Of a stretch of 64,000 nt of DNA, positions 38,148-47,477 are shown piece by piece (the first letter of the stretch is position 1; every line of letters starts with the position of its first letter). Where the stretch lies: positions 124,001 through 188,000 of the forward strand of contig NZ_QMHP01000005.1 of the NCBI RefSeq assembly GCF_003313335.1, read 5' to 3'. The DNA comes from Pedobacter zeaxanthinifaciens (GTDB lineage Bacteria; Bacteroidota; Bacteroidia; Sphingobacteriales; Sphingobacteriaceae). The translations under genes were made by a program, and so were the position numbers. The notes beneath the pieces were generated by a model. It saw only the letters and a list, made by a program, of their open reading frames with translations. It searched no databases and was not told where the DNA came from.

Positions 38148-40253
38148 TTATTGCAACAATATATCTACCATTAAACCTTTGCCAATTCTACTTCCCGCTT
38201 GTATGGATTGGCTTATTACTTTCCCACTACCTTTAACACGAGCTTTTAAACCAGCATTCCCAAGTAAGTACAGCGCATCTTTTAAGCCCATACCACTTAC
38301 ATTCGGCATTACCCCTTTTACCGGGTTACTCTCTTCGTAGGCAACGCCGTTATTGGTATCAATAGAATTGAAATAATCAGATTTTGCGGCGTAAAGTGCT
38401 TTAATACCAAAAGCATTATATACTTTTTTGGTGGCTTTACTTTGTCCCGCTTTAGCTTCAGGCGCTACGGTATTACCCACAAAGCGTTCTTCCACTTTGT
38501 TGTACATATTTACATCACTAGCGTATATCCTATCTGCCACTTCCCTAAATACCGGACCCGAAACCAAGGCACCGTAATAGGCACCTTTAGGATCATTGAT
38601 TACCACAATCATAGAGTACTTAGGCTTATCGGCAGGAAAATACCCAACAAAAGAAGCTTGATATTGCCTTTTAGCTTTGTAACCTAAATTGGCATCGGCC
38701 ACCTGTGCCGTACCAGTTTTACCCGCTATTTTATATAATGGATTGTATACAATTTGCTTTCCGCTACCATTATTTACTACGCCTTCCAGCATCGCCTTTA
38801 ATTTAGATAAGGTTACGTCCGAACAAACTTTCTCGTTCATTACCTTCGCCTTAAATTGCTCTATTGGATTTCCCAACCTCCTGATCTCTCTCACGAAAAT
38901 TGGCGCAATCATTTTCCCGTTATTGGCAACAGCATTGTATAGCGTCAACATCTTCAATGGCGTTAATTGCATTTCGTAACCGTACGCCATTTGCGGTAAC
39001 GTCATATTTTTATTCCAACTTTTGAAAGTCTTTGGATTTTTTACTACTGGTTTAGCTTCACCCGGAATTTGCAATCCAGTTGTCTCATTCAAATGCCAAT
39101 CATAAAGGTGATCGGTAAACTGCATTGGGTTATCACGATAGTTGTTATTCACTAACTGTGCAATAGCCGAGTTTGACGATTGTTCGAATGCTTTTTTAAC
39201 CGTCACCACACCAATGCTGCCGTGTGAATCCTTAATAGTATGACCACCCGGCAAACGGTAGTTCTCCGTTCCAATTAAAGTATTCGTATCTACCTTTTTA
39301 TCTTCCAACAAAGCCATGTAAGAAGCTAGCTTAAATGTTGAACCAGGATCTTGATTACCAGCAATGGCATAATTGAACTGCTCCTTGTAAACACCTTCTT
39401 CTACTTTCGTGAAGTTCGCAACCGCCCTAATTTCACCGGTTTCAACCTCCATTACAATAACACAACCATGGTGCGCCTGACTCTTAATCAACTGTTTCTC
39501 CAAAGCACTTTGTGCTAAATCTTGAATATTTACATCGATAGTAGAAATGATATCAGCACCATCTTTAGGCGCTACTTCAGCATCACTGTTCACTGGAATC
39601 CAAACACCACCGCTAATGCGTTGCATCAGCCTTCTGCCTGTTTCCCCATTAATGTAGTTTCCGTAAGCACCTTCTAGGCCTACTCCATTTTTTACATTCT
39701 CGTTTTTATAGCCAATTGTACGAGCGGCCAAAGCCTTAAACGGCAAAATTCTTCTGTTTTTTTGGATAGCCATTAATCCGCCAGAATATTTCCCTACGTT
39801 ATATAATGGAAAGCTTCTTACTACTTTTAAATCTTGGTAGGAAACCTTACGTTTGATCAACAAATAGCGGACACTATCCTGTCTGGCCTTGCGCAGGTAA
39901 CGAGAATAATCTTTAGCAGTTTTATCCTTGAAAAAATCCGCAAGTTTCATCGCCAGCGAATCCACTTTAGAATTAAACAACTTATCATCCTGAATACCAC
40001 CTGCAAACATATCCATCCTTAATTCATACTCAGGAACCGATGTTGCCAACAAGCTGCCATCTACCGAGTAGATATTACCACGAGTAGCTTCAATTTCAAA
40101 TTCTTTAGTTGACAGACTATCAGCCATAGCCACCCATTTATGACCTTGCCTAAACTGAACATCGCATAACTTAGCGAAAACGGCAAGCGCAAAAAGCACA
40201 ATTAGCCCGAAAGCTAAGTACACCCTGAGTAATATGTTTGCCCTAATATTCAT
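38148..40253 (-). CDS. ftsI: Septal penicillin-binding protein FtsI with PASTA domain
   Basis: 701 residues. One N-terminal membrane helix (about 8-28), a PBP dimer domain (about 55-220), and a transpeptidase domain with SxxK as GSTFKLASYM (about 305), SSN (about 360) and KTGTAQVA (about 515). The C-terminus (about 645-701, VMPNVSGMGLKDALYLLGNA) is a PASTA domain, usual in Bacteroidota FtsI. It cross-links septal peptidoglycan with FtsW. Its ATG overlaps the ftsL end by 4 nt. Confidence 0.95.
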   Translation of the reverse strand: MNIRANILLRVYLAFGLIVLFALAVFAKLCDVQFRQGHKWVAMADSLSTKEFEIEATRGNIYSVDGSLLATSVPEYELRMDMFAGGIQDDKLFNSKVDSLAMKLADFFKDKTAKDYSRYLRKARQDSVRYLLIKRKVSYQDLKVVRSFPLYNVGKYSGGLMAIQKNRRILPFKALAARTIGYKNENVKNGVGLEGAYGNYINGETGRRLMQRISGGVWIPVNSDAEVAPKDGADIISTIDVNIQDLAQSALEKQLIKSQAHHGCVIVMEVETGEIRAVANFTKVEEGVYKEQFNYAIAGNQDPGSTFKLASYMALLEDKKVDTNTLIGTENYRLPGGHTIKDSHGSIGVVTVKKAFEQSSNSAIAQLVNNNYRDNPMQFTDHLYDWHLNETTGLQIPGEAKPVVKNPKTFKSWNKNMTLPQMAYGYEMQLTPLKMLTLYNAVANNGKMIAPIFVREIRRLGNPIEQFKAKVMNEKVCSDVTLSKLKAMLEGVVNNGSGKQIVYNPLYKIAGKTGTAQVADANLGYKAKRQYQASFVGYFPADKPKYSMIVVINDPKGAYYGALVSGPVFREVADRIYASDVNMYNKVEERFVGNTVAPEAKAGQSKATKKVYNAFGIKALYAAKSDYFNSIDTNNGVAYEESNPVKGVMPNVSGMGLKDALYLLGNAGLKARVKGSGKVISQSIQAGSRIGKGLMVDILLQ

Positions 40254-40672
40254 TCTTTAACTCTAACTACTATTTTTTTTGGAGGCTCAATCAACTCTTT
40301 CAAACCTAATGTATCCACCCTTTTAGCCACTTCTGTCATTTTACTTTTAAACATCAGCTCTGCTTTTAAAGATTTATACTCCCAACTTAACTCCTTAACC
40401 TCTTTGCTCAACTTATCAATATCACGGATGTTTTTTACCGCCATGTGGCTATTAGCGATATACACCATGCCCAGCACACACAGAAAAACCAAATAAGGCA
40501 ACATATCCGTTGCTGCTTCCTTTGATACCGCCCCATCCACAAACAACTTTCTGAAAAACACGGTGGCATTACCATCTTTAGCAGGCTCTTTTTTCAGCTT
40601 TGGCTCTTCCAGTTCTTCAATTGGCTCTTCCTTAGCCAGCTCCTCTTCTATTTTTTCCCTGAACCTATTCAC
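40250..40672 (-). CDS. ftsL: FtsL-like division protein
   Basis: 140 residues. The N-terminal cytoplasmic part (about 1-58) is Glu/Pro/Lys-rich (EELAKEEPIEELEEPKLKKE). One membrane helix lies at about 60-77 (MLPYLVFLCVLGMVYIANS), followed by a coiled coil (about 85-120, IRDIDKLSKEVKELSWEYKS). Sequence similarity to FtsL is low, but size, topology and place between rsmH and ftsI match the Bacteroidota FtsL-like family. It overlaps both neighbours by 4 nt. Confidence 0.85.
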   Translation of the reverse strand: MNRFREKIEEELAKEEPIEELEEPKLKKEPAKDGNATVFFRKLFVDGAVSKEAATDMLPYLVFLCVLGMVYIANSHMAVKNIRDIDKLSKEVKELSWEYKSLKAELMFKSKMTEVAKRVDTLGLKELIEPPKKIVVRVKE

Positions 40673-41574
40673 AGCCGCTCTCCTATTCTTAATTTCGCAC
40701 TGCGAGATCGGCTATTTCGCTCCAATTCTTCAGCACCAGCCACTATCGCTTTTCTGGTAATTACGGTAAAAGGCTTCTGATCATTTCCGAAAAAATCCTT
40801 TTCCACTTCACCTTTGAATTTCCCTTTGGCTAAGAAATTCTTCACCGGCCTATCTTCCAAAGAATGATAGGAAATCACCACTAAACGGCCACCTGGTTTT
40901 AACACTTCAGCAGTTTGCTCCAAAAAGCGCTCAAGCACTTCAATTTCACCATTCACCTCAATGCGCAGCGCCTGAAAAACTTGCGCCATATATTTATGCT
41001 CCTTACCACGAGGGATATGAGCTGCAATTACTTTTTTAAAATCGGCAAGCGTTTGTATGTTACCATCCATACGAGCGGTAACAATAGTTCTTGCCAGGGA
41101 TTTCGCATTTTGAACCTCGCCATACAAACCGAAAATTTTATGCAAATCTTCCTCTGCATAGGTGTTAAGCACTTTTGCGGCAGTCAGTTCACGCTGCTGA
41201 TCCATACGCATATCCAAATCAGCATCAAAACGAGTAGAAAAACCCCTCACCGGCTCATTAAACTGATGAGAAGAAACTCCTAAATCAGCCAAAATACCAT
41301 CAACCTGTTTAAAGCCTAATAAACGGAGGTTGTTTTTCAGGTAACCAAAATTTTGATCAACGAAACGAAAACGAGGATCATCGATTTTATTTCTTTGCGC
41401 ATCCGGATCTTGATCAAAAGCAATCAACACACCATCAGCACCCAAATGCTTTAAAATTTCCTTTGAATGACCACCGCCACCGAAAGTAACATCTACATAA
41501 ACTCCATTTGGTTTAATAGCTAAACCATCAATGCACTCCTGCAACAAAACCGGCACATGATAATTATTCTCCAT
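40669..41574 (-). CDS. rsmH: 16S rRNA m4C1402 methyltransferase
   Basis: 301 residues. VPVLLQECIDGLAIKPNGVY (about 7-26) and YVDVTFGGGGHSKEIL bind SAM. ILADLGVSSHQF and RMDQQRELTA follow, the helical insert holds MAQVFQALRIEVN, and the end has VVISYHSLEDR. It N4-methylates C1402 of 16S rRNA. It overlaps mraZ by 11 nt and ftsL by 4 nt, as in most dcw clusters. Confidence 0.96.
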   Translation of the reverse strand: MENNYHVPVLLQECIDGLAIKPNGVYVDVTFGGGGHSKEILKHLGADGVLIAFDQDPDAQRNKIDDPRFRFVDQNFGYLKNNLRLLGFKQVDGILADLGVSSHQFNEPVRGFSTRFDADLDMRMDQQRELTAAKVLNTYAEEDLHKIFGLYGEVQNAKSLARTIVTARMDGNIQTLADFKKVIAAHIPRGKEHKYMAQVFQALRIEVNGEIEVLERFLEQTAEVLKPGGRLVVISYHSLEDRPVKNFLAKGKFKGEVEKDFFGNDQKPFTVITRKAIVAGAEELERNSRSRSAKLRIGERL

Positions 41575-42031
41575 CAGCGCCTCCTTTCTTTCCGCCCATT
41601 ACTTCCTCTGCTAAAGCAGCAAAGTTTTCAGGCACATCATCAAAAAGGTTATCGTAAGCTTTTTTATCCCAAACCTCAATTTTATCCAACTGACAAGCCA
41701 ACACCAGGTCAGCTTCAATGCCAGCGTACTCCACCAACGATTTCGGCAGTAACACGCGACCAGCAGCATCTAACGTAAGCGGCATGGCTCCACGTTGGAA
41801 CGCCCTCACAAACTCACGATTTTTTCGTTCGAACATATTCAGCTTGCTCAGCTCGGCAACGGTTTCATCCCAAACTTTCTTAGGATAAATTACCAAGTTT
41901 TTCTCAAAACCCCTGTTCACAACCAACCCATCTCGCTCTACATCAAGCAATTGCTTCTTCAGCAAAACAGGCACCATCAAGCGCCCTTTCGCATCCAATT
42001 TACAATCAAATTCTCCGATGAGTTGGTTCAT
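41564..42031 (-). CDS. mraZ: Transcriptional regulator MraZ
   Basis: 155 residues with two SpoVT/AbrB-type halves: GEFDCKLDAKGRLMVPVLLK (about 5-24) and LTLDAAGRVLLPKSLVEYAG (about 85-105). MraZ forms ring oligomers and represses the dcw operon by binding direct repeats upstream of itself. Such repeats are seen at 42076-42143. First gene of the cluster; the short Gly/Lys-rich tail overlaps rsmH. Confidence 0.95.
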   Translation of the reverse strand: MNQLIGEFDCKLDAKGRLMVPVLLKKQLLDVERDGLVVNRGFEKNLVIYPKKVWDETVAELSKLNMFERKNREFVRAFQRGAMPLTLDAAGRVLLPKSLVEYAGIEADLVLACQLDKIEVWDKKAYDNLFDDVPENFAALAEEVMGGKKGGADGE

Positions 42032-42075
42032 TTATAGTAGCTACACTTTTTATGTAGTGTAAAAGTAAATCACTT

Positions 42076-42143
42076 CTACCACTTTTTACCACTTTTTACC
42101 ACAAAAAAGTTTTCAACATACATTTTCTACCACTTTAACCCAC
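42076..42143 (-). promoter_or_regulatory. Candidate MraZ operator: GTGG direct repeats
   Basis: On the minus strand GTGGTAAAAA is repeated every 10 bp (three GTGG in 42076-42102), followed after a gap upstream by GTGGGTTAAAGTGG (42129-42143), also with 10-bp steps. MraZ operators in other bacteria are TGGG-type direct repeats at 10-bp spacing. The set lies 45-112 nt before mraZ. TACTTTTA (42060-42067), one base from a -7 element, lies just downstream, so binding would cover the -33 region. Confidence 0.75.
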
Positions 42144-42180
42144 TTTTTGATATTGCTAGGCCAGATTTTGAGGTGGTACA

Positions 42181-42218
42181 AAAACAAAGCGGCCCCAACT
42201 TTTCAGCTGGGACCGCTT
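42181..42218 (-). terminator. Terminator after pgk
   Basis: AAGCGG(T/C)CCC on one arm and GGGGCCGCTT on the other close on a loop around AGCTGAAAAGTT (minus strand), followed by TGTTTT. It lies about 48 nt after the pgk stop and separates the glycolytic genes from the dcw operon. A small AAGGAG/CTCCTT hairpin lies between. Confidence 0.75.
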
Positions 42219-42265
42219 ATTTACAAGGAGTTAAGCTCCTTTAATTGATAAATTTTATCCTACTA

Positions 42266-43456
42266 TTATTGTTGAATTGCGGCTACGCCTGGCAACTCTT
42301 TACCTTCCATGTACTCTAGTAAAGCGCCTCCACCTGTAGAAACATAGCTCACCTCGTCTTCTAAGCCAAACTTAGCGATTGCAGCAGCAGAATCACCTCC
42401 ACCAATTAGTGAAAAAGCACCATTCTTTGTAGCTTCTACCACTGCTTCGGCAACAGCTTTAGTTCCTTGTTGGAAGTTCTCCATTTCAAACACGCCCATT
42501 GGACCGTTCCAAAGCAAAGTTTTTGAGTTTTTAATGATATCGCTAAATAAGGCTACTGTTTTAGGGCCAATATCTAAACCCATCCAATCTGCAGGTATTT
42601 TTCCGCTATCAACGGTATCTTTCTGCGCTTCATTATCAAACTTATCAGCAATTACGGTATCCACTGGCAATACTAGGTTTACCCCTTTTGCCTTCGCCTT
42701 ATCCAGCAATTCTAAGCACAACGCCATTCTATCAGCCTCTAGTAAAGAAGTACCGATTTCACCTCCTTGTGCTTTAGCAAAAGTATAAGCCATACCACCG
42801 CCAATAATCAGGTTATCCACCTTCTCCAATAAATTCTCAATAAGCAAAATTTTATCAGATACTTTTGCACCACCCATGATTGCAGTGAAAGGCTTTTCTG
42901 CACCATTAATTACCTTTTCAGCATTTTTGATTTCTTCTGCCATTAAGTAACCAAAGTACTTCGCCTCTGGAAAAAACTGTGCAATAATGGTAGTTGAAGC
43001 ATGAGCCCTATGAGCTGTTCCAAAGGCATCATTTACATAAACATCAGCCATTTTCGACAGCTTTTCTGCGAATCCTACATCGCCTTTTTCTTCTTCCTTA
43101 TAAAAACGAAGATTTTCTAGCAACAATATTTCACCAGGAAACAAGTTAGCTGCCTGATGCACTGCATCTTCTCCAATACAATCATCAGCAAATTTCACAG
43201 GCAGGCTCAACATACGAGACAAATCAGCCACGATATGTTTCAAGGAATATTTATCCGTCGGGCCATCTTTAGGTCTACCTAAGTGCGACATTAAAATCAC
43301 CGAACCGCCGTCTCTAACTATTTTTTGAATAGTTGGCAAAGCTGCCCTCATCCTTTTATCATCAGTAATGTTAAAATCTGCATCTAAAGGCACGTTAAAA
43401 TCTACCCTTACTATGGCCTTTTTATCCTTAAAATTAAACTGGTCTACTGTCTTCAT
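42266..43456 (-). CDS. pgk: Phosphoglycerate kinase
   Basis: 396 residues, the usual length. [10 protein letters not shown] (about 16-25), [11 protein letters not shown] (about 57-67), [15 protein letters not shown] and [11 protein letters not shown] in the N-domain bind 3-phosphoglycerate. [17 protein letters not shown] and GGGDSAAAI in the C-domain bind ATP. It makes ATP from 1,3-bisphosphoglycerate. It is third in a gapA-acetyltransferase-pgk run. Confidence 0.97.
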   Translation of the reverse strand: MKTVDQFNFKDKKAIVRVDFNVPLDADFNITDDKRMRAALPTIQKIVRDGGSVILMSHLGRPKDGPTDKYSLKHIVADLSRMLSLPVKFADDCIGEDAVHQAANLFPGEILLLENLRFYKEEEKGDVGFAEKLSKMADVYVNDAFGTAHRAHASTTIIAQFFPEAKYFGYLMAEEIKNAEKVINGAEKPFTAIMGGAKVSDKILLIENLLEKVDNLIIGGGMAYTFAKAQGGEIGTSLLEADRMALCLELLDKAKAKGVNLVLPVDTVIADKFDNEAQKDTVDSGKIPADWMGLDIGPKTVALFSDIIKNSKTLLWNGPMGVFEMENFQQGTKAVAEAVVEATKNGAFSLIGGGDSAAAIAKFGLEDEVSYVSTGGGALLEYMEGKELPGVAAIQQ

Positions 43457-43499
43457 TATTTTTCTATATTTTGTTTTTTTTATGGTGAAGCTCCCTACA

Positions 43500-43946
43500 T
43501 TAAAGCTGGTTGCTCGTTAGGTTTAAAATCATCACGTAGTGTGGTCCAACGCCCGGTATTTCAAATTCGTTGCCAAGCACTTTGAAATCCTGTTTCTTGT
43601 AAAAATCCAGCGCAGAAGTACGGGCATTGCACCAAATATACTCAGCTTTAGCCGTTTTTATATAATCTACCGCATATTTTATCAAAGCGGCACCATAGCC
43701 TTTACCAAAAAAAGCATCGTCAGTAGCCATGCCACGCAACTGATAACCCATGCCGTTTTGGCCATCTAAATTTTGAGGGAAAAAAGTGGCTACTGTGGCT
43801 ATCGTTAGTTCATCAGCGTAATAAGCAAGATGAAAAACGCCTTCAATTTGGTCGGTAGGAAATATACATTCACTTTCAGGTGCACCATTTCGCAGCATCT
43901 TACTTCTTAAAGCTAACACTTCGGCTAAAGGAACAAATTTGATCAT
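43500..43946 (-). CDS. GNAT-family N-acetyltransferase
   Basis: 148 residues. The acetyl-CoA site is [21 protein letters not shown] (R/Q-x-x-G-x-G/A type, about 70-90), with strands [10 protein letters not shown] and [19 protein letters not shown] on either side. The substrate is unknown. Placement between gapA and pgk with short gaps (50 and 43 nt) means it is likely co-transcribed with the two glycolytic genes. Confidence 0.85.
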   Translation of the reverse strand: MIKFVPLAEVLALRSKMLRNGAPESECIFPTDQIEGVFHLAYYADELTIATVATFFPQNLDGQNGMGYQLRGMATDDAFFGKGYGAALIKYAVDYIKTAKAEYIWCNARTSALDFYKKQDFKVLGNEFEIPGVGPHYVMILNLTSNQL

Positions 43947-43996
43947 CGCTATTAGTATTATTTAATTGTTAATGATTAGTGATTAATGGTGATTGA

Positions 43997-44998
43997 CTAT
44001 TGGCCACTACTTGATTGCTTTATTCTCTCCACTACGTCAGCCAAACGGTTGGAATAGCCCGATTCGTTATCGTACCAGCCTACCACTTTAACCAAATCGC
44101 CCACTATTGAGGTTAATTGCGCATCAAAGACGCAGGAATGAGAATTATTGATGATATCAACCGATACGATAGGATCTTCGGTATATTGCACAATTGTATT
44201 TAAACTCCCATTTGCAGCTTCTTTAAACGCATTATTAATCTCTTCTATAGTTGTTTTTTTCTTAAGGATACAGGTAAAATCTGTTAATGAGCCATTTAAA
44301 ACTGGCACACGAATACCGGCCCCGCCCAACTTCCCATCCAAATGCGGAAATATATGCGTAATAGCTTTTGCAGCACCAGTTGATGTGGGTATGATAGACG
44401 AAGAAGCCGCTCGGGCCCTACGCAAATCGTGGTGTGGCGCATCATGTAAACTTTGGTCGCCCGTCATAGAGTGCACCGTGGTGATGTAGCCATCTTCAAT
44501 GCCCCAAAGGTCATCAAGTATTTTCACCATTGGCGCAACATTATTGGTAGTACAAGAGGCATTAGATAAAACGGTAGAAGAAAAATCGATTTGCTGATCA
44601 TTTACGCCCATTACTACCATAGGCACATCTTTATCGGCCACCGGTGCAGAGACCAATACCTGCTTAGCACCCGCTTGTAGGTGTTTGTTTGCGCCAGCCT
44701 TGTTAGCAAATTTGCCTGTAGCTTCCAACACCAAATCAATAGCTAAATTAGTCCAAGGTAATTGCTCAGGATTGGCATTGGCCAGCACTTTGATTTCCTT
44801 ACCATCTATAACTAAACTATTTTCAGTTGAAGTAACTTCACCCGGATAAATCCCATGTACAGAATCGTACTTGAACAAGTGCGCCAATGTTGATGCCGAT
44901 GTAAGGTCGTTAATGGCCACTACATTGAAGCCTCTTTGCAGAGCCGAACGTAAAAAAATACGTCCAATTCTCCCAAAACCATTTATTGCAATATTCAT
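43997..44998 (-). CDS. gapA: Glyceraldehyde-3-phosphate dehydrogenase
   Basis: 333 residues. It has an NAD-binding N-terminus (INGFGRIGRIFLRSAL), catalytic Cys in SNASCTTNNVAPM, HSMTGDQ, the RRARAASSSIIPTSTGAAKA phosphate-site segment, and a terminal WYDNESGYSNR. It oxidises glyceraldehyde 3-phosphate. An Asp in position to bind NAD (INDLTSAS) suggests NAD rather than NADP. First of the three-gene run with pgk. Confidence 0.97.
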   Translation of the reverse strand: MNIAINGFGRIGRIFLRSALQRGFNVVAINDLTSASTLAHLFKYDSVHGIYPGEVTSTENSLVIDGKEIKVLANANPEQLPWTNLAIDLVLEATGKFANKAGANKHLQAGAKQVLVSAPVADKDVPMVVMGVNDQQIDFSSTVLSNASCTTNNVAPMVKILDDLWGIEDGYITTVHSMTGDQSLHDAPHHDLRRARAASSSIIPTSTGAAKAITHIFPHLDGKLGGAGIRVPVLNGSLTDFTCILKKKTTIEEINNAFKEAANGSLNTIVQYTEDPIVSVDIINNSHSCVFDAQLTSIVGDLVKVVGWYDNESGYSNRLADVVERIKQSSSGQ

Positions 44999-45031
44999 TT
45001 GCTGTTATGCGAAGCTGATTATTTCGCTCGG

Positions 45032-45039
45032 CAAAGCTA
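45032..45039 (-). promoter_or_regulatory. Candidate -7 element for gapA
   Basis: TAGCTTTG, a full TAnnTTTG match, 33 nt before the gapA ATG, with no adequate -33 at 19-21 nt. It fits a single promoter for gapA, the acetyltransferase and pgk. Confidence 0.45.
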
Positions 45040-45154
45040 GGTAATATCTATATAAAGAACATGTAAATTTCAAATATTTACACAATGGAGAAACAAGCTG
45101 TAAAATGAGGATTTAATGCAGAAAACAGTATAAAGAAACAAGACTTTAGCAACA

Positions 45155-46282
45155 TTAAGAAACCTTGATGGTATCCTTTAAGAAAACATCTTTAACCGAA
45201 TAAGACTTGGTTATTTTGCGCCCTTTTAAAAAAGTAAGTACCGCATTAAACACCATGCAGATACCAATTTGAAGAAAAATTAGCACGAAATTGCCCAAGT
45301 GACTAAGCATGATGGTAAACCCAATCATACTAGCATTGAATAAAAATGTAACTGCCAATATTTTTTTAGCATTTAAGCCGAGTTTCAATAGGCGATGGTG
45401 AATATGGTTTCTATCACCTCTAAATGGTGATTTTTTATTGATCAACCTGATGAAGAAAATTCTTAGTGAATCGAAAATAGGCACAATAAGTACTGCTACA
45501 GCAATTGCCGGCGCCGAACTGATTACAGGAACGTCAGATACTCCAATTTTATTGATTTCGATAAACTTAATTGCTAAAACCGCACAAACCAATCCAATGA
45601 TTAAGGAGCCGGTATCGCCCATAAATATTTTTGCTGGCGGATAATTGAACATTAAAAACCCGATGATGGCACCAAGCAGCGAAAAAGCAATGAAGGCATA
45701 AGCTACGTCATTACTTAACGCAAAAAGCACACCGAAACAAAGCGTTACCGTGGCTCCAACTGTGCCTGCAAGCCCATCAACACCATCAATTAAGTTGAAG
45801 GCATTGTTGATAAAAATAATCAGCGCTATAGAGAAAACGCCACCTACAACCGGATGAACATCCCAAACGTTAAATACACCATATAGGCTGCTCAATTTAA
45901 AATCGCCCAGCACTACCAAAATTAGCGACACTACAATTTGTAGCGCAAACTTAGTACTTGGGCTTACACCATAAATGTCATCTTTAATACCTAAGGCAAA
46001 CAATAAAATACTAGAAGCGATTAGAAAGTTGGCTTGATGATAATGTACTGTAGTAGCAAAGAGCAACACCGTAATCGTAAAACCGCAAAACAGTCCAATA
46101 CCGCCTAAACGGGAGATGTTATCTTTGTGTTCCTTGCGGTGAAGATCAACAGAGTCAAACAGCTTATGTTTATTTGCCGCATGAATAATAGAAGGTATAG
46201 AGAACCGCACTAGCAGGCAAGCCAATGTAACAATGGAGATATAAAATATTAGCGGGTACTCCGCAAATAGTTGTTTGGGCAT
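45155..46282 (-). CDS. WecA/TagO-like undecaprenyl-phosphate sugar-1-phosphate transferase
   Basis: 375 residues with about ten or eleven membrane helices, MraY/WecA superfamily. Motifs: LALGIKDDIYG with the catalytic Asp pair, [24 protein letters not shown], and NHIHHRLLKLG, the HIHH form of WecA-type enzymes that use UDP-HexNAc. It should start glycan synthesis on undecaprenyl phosphate for the polysaccharide made by the neighbouring genes. A TAAATTTG at 46305-46312 is a candidate -7 element 22 nt before the ATG. Confidence 0.88.
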   Translation of the reverse strand: MPKQLFAEYPLIFYISIVTLACLLVRFSIPSIIHAANKHKLFDSVDLHRKEHKDNISRLGGIGLFCGFTITVLLFATTVHYHQANFLIASSILLFALGIKDDIYGVSPSTKFALQIVVSLILVVLGDFKLSSLYGVFNVWDVHPVVGGVFSIALIIFINNAFNLIDGVDGLAGTVGATVTLCFGVLFALSNDVAYAFIAFSLLGAIIGFLMFNYPPAKIFMGDTGSLIIGLVCAVLAIKFIEINKIGVSDVPVISSAPAIAVAVLIVPIFDSLRIFFIRLINKKSPFRGDRNHIHHRLLKLGLNAKKILAVTFLFNASMIGFTIMLSHLGNFVLIFLQIGICMVFNAVLTFLKGRKITKSYSVKDVFLKDTIKVS

Positions 46283-46474
46283 GTCACTATAAACTATTGA
46301 CAGTCAAATTTATTAATAAATTAAACAACATGGTTGTGATTTCTTCAAAAAAAGAAAAACTTTTAGATTATCTGATACCTAATTCTCGGTATTTTGCTCG
46401 TAAGTTTTGACTCAGCAACTCCAACCACGGAATTTAATGATACACCTTTATTACGGCATCAATTTACCACGCAG

Positions 46475-47218
46475 CTAAAAAAATTGTTTGACCTTTCTTA
46501 GTTTTTTTAATACCAACGCTAACGCTGGACTTGGAATTTTATTGCGTCGTAAAGCTTTTAAATCGTTTATCAGTGCCGAATACCTGTGTTTCCAGGATTG
46601 GTTACTCATTCCGCCGCTTCGCATATTTACCATTAGCTTAGGTAGATATTTAGCTGGGATTTGATGTTGGTATAAAAATCTAAGCATCAATTCGTAATCT
46701 GCAGCTGAGCCGAAATCTAACTGATAACCCCCAAATTTTTTAAACAAATTAGCTCTAACGTATAAAGTTGGGTGAGCTGGCATCCAGCCCAAAGCCAAAT
46801 CATTTGGATTAGCCTGTTGCGACCTCCATTTTCTTTGCACTTTATCTACTTGATCAGGAGCGACGTAATTCAGATCGCCGTATACCGCAGCGATACGGTC
46901 ATCATTGAAAACATCGGCCACTTCGGTAATTACATCGTCGCTTGCCAACATATCATCTGCATTTAAAATGCCGATGACATCCCCTGTAGCCAAAGCTATA
47001 CCTTTATTTAAGGCATCGTACATGCCAGTATCAGGTTCTGAAATCAAAACTGTGATATTTTCACTGTACCTTTTTGCAATTTGAAAGGAAGAATCTGAAG
47101 ATTGCCCATCGATTAAAATGTATTCCAAATTTGGATATTGTTGTGCCAATACCGATTCGATACAATCCTTAAGATATTTTTCAGCGTTATAAACGACAGT
47201 AATAATGGTGATTTTCAA
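46475..47218 (-). CDS. Family 2 glycosyltransferase
   Basis: About 247 residues from the TTG at 47218 (LKITIITVVYNAEKYL). An earlier in-frame TTG (47236) is less likely because a full -7 element, TATTTTTG (47234-47241), overlaps it. GT-A features: VVYN, LIDGQSSDSS, and the metal-binding LNADDML. WMPAHPTLYVR and FGSAADYELMLR belong to the acceptor part. It ends in a basic KKLRKVKQFF. It transfers a sugar in the surface-polysaccharide pathway. It is divergent from wza and 190 nt from the WecA-like gene. Confidence 0.85.
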   Translation of the reverse strand: MKITIITVVYNAEKYLKDCIESVLAQQYPNLEYILIDGQSSDSSFQIAKRYSENITVLISEPDTGMYDALNKGIALATGDVIGILNADDMLASDDVITEVADVFNDDRIAAVYGDLNYVAPDQVDKVQRKWRSQQANPNDLALGWMPAHPTLYVRANLFKKFGGYQLDFGSAADYELMLRFLYQHQIPAKYLPKLMVNMRSGGMSNQSWKHRYSALINDLKALRRNKIPSPALALVLKKLRKVKQFF

Positions 47219-47320
47219 GCTACTGATTTTTGACAAAAATACAATCTGAAAACACCATTAAGAAATTTTGATTCGTTTTAAATAGCTCAGATTTCCCCCT
47301 TGGTTTACTTATTACTTGAC

Positions 47321-47343
47321 CGGAGAAGTTCTCATTCGGAGAA
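47321..47343. promoter_or_regulatory. CGGAGAA direct repeat with palindrome upstream of wza
   Basis: CGGAGAA occurs at 47321-47327 and 47337-47343, 16 bp apart, and GAGAAGTTCTC (47323-47333) is a perfect odd palindrome. It lies in the divergent gap between the glycosyltransferase and wza, about 90 nt before the wza promoter. It could be an operator; no regulator is known. Confidence 0.3.
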
Positions 47344-47431
47344 AATTTAACCGTACAGAAATTTAAATACTACTTTCATCATAAAACTTATGGTTTTGAC
47401 AAACTGGCAAGCCTCATTTTCACTTTTTCCA

Positions 47432-47460
47432 TTTGACAAACAATAAAAAGTTGTAATTTG
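47432..47460 (+). promoter_or_regulatory. Promoter of the polysaccharide operon
   Basis: TTTG (47432-47435) and TAATTTG (47454-47460) are separated by 18 nt. The -33 is exact and the -7 one base short of TAnnTTTG. Start near 47467, about 11 nt before the wza ATG. Confidence 0.55.
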
Positions 47461-47477
47461 CACCTTCATTCAAACTA

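Noticed and set aside
25559..42031. Missing murF as a deletion from the dcw cluster
   Set aside because: Bacteroidota clusters normally lack murF here, so the absence is not a sign of loss.
47219..47236. Longer start (TTG 47236) of the minus-strand glycosyltransferase
   Set aside because: TATTTTTG overlaps the codon, and LKITIITVVYN from TTG 47218 is the usual GT2 beginning.
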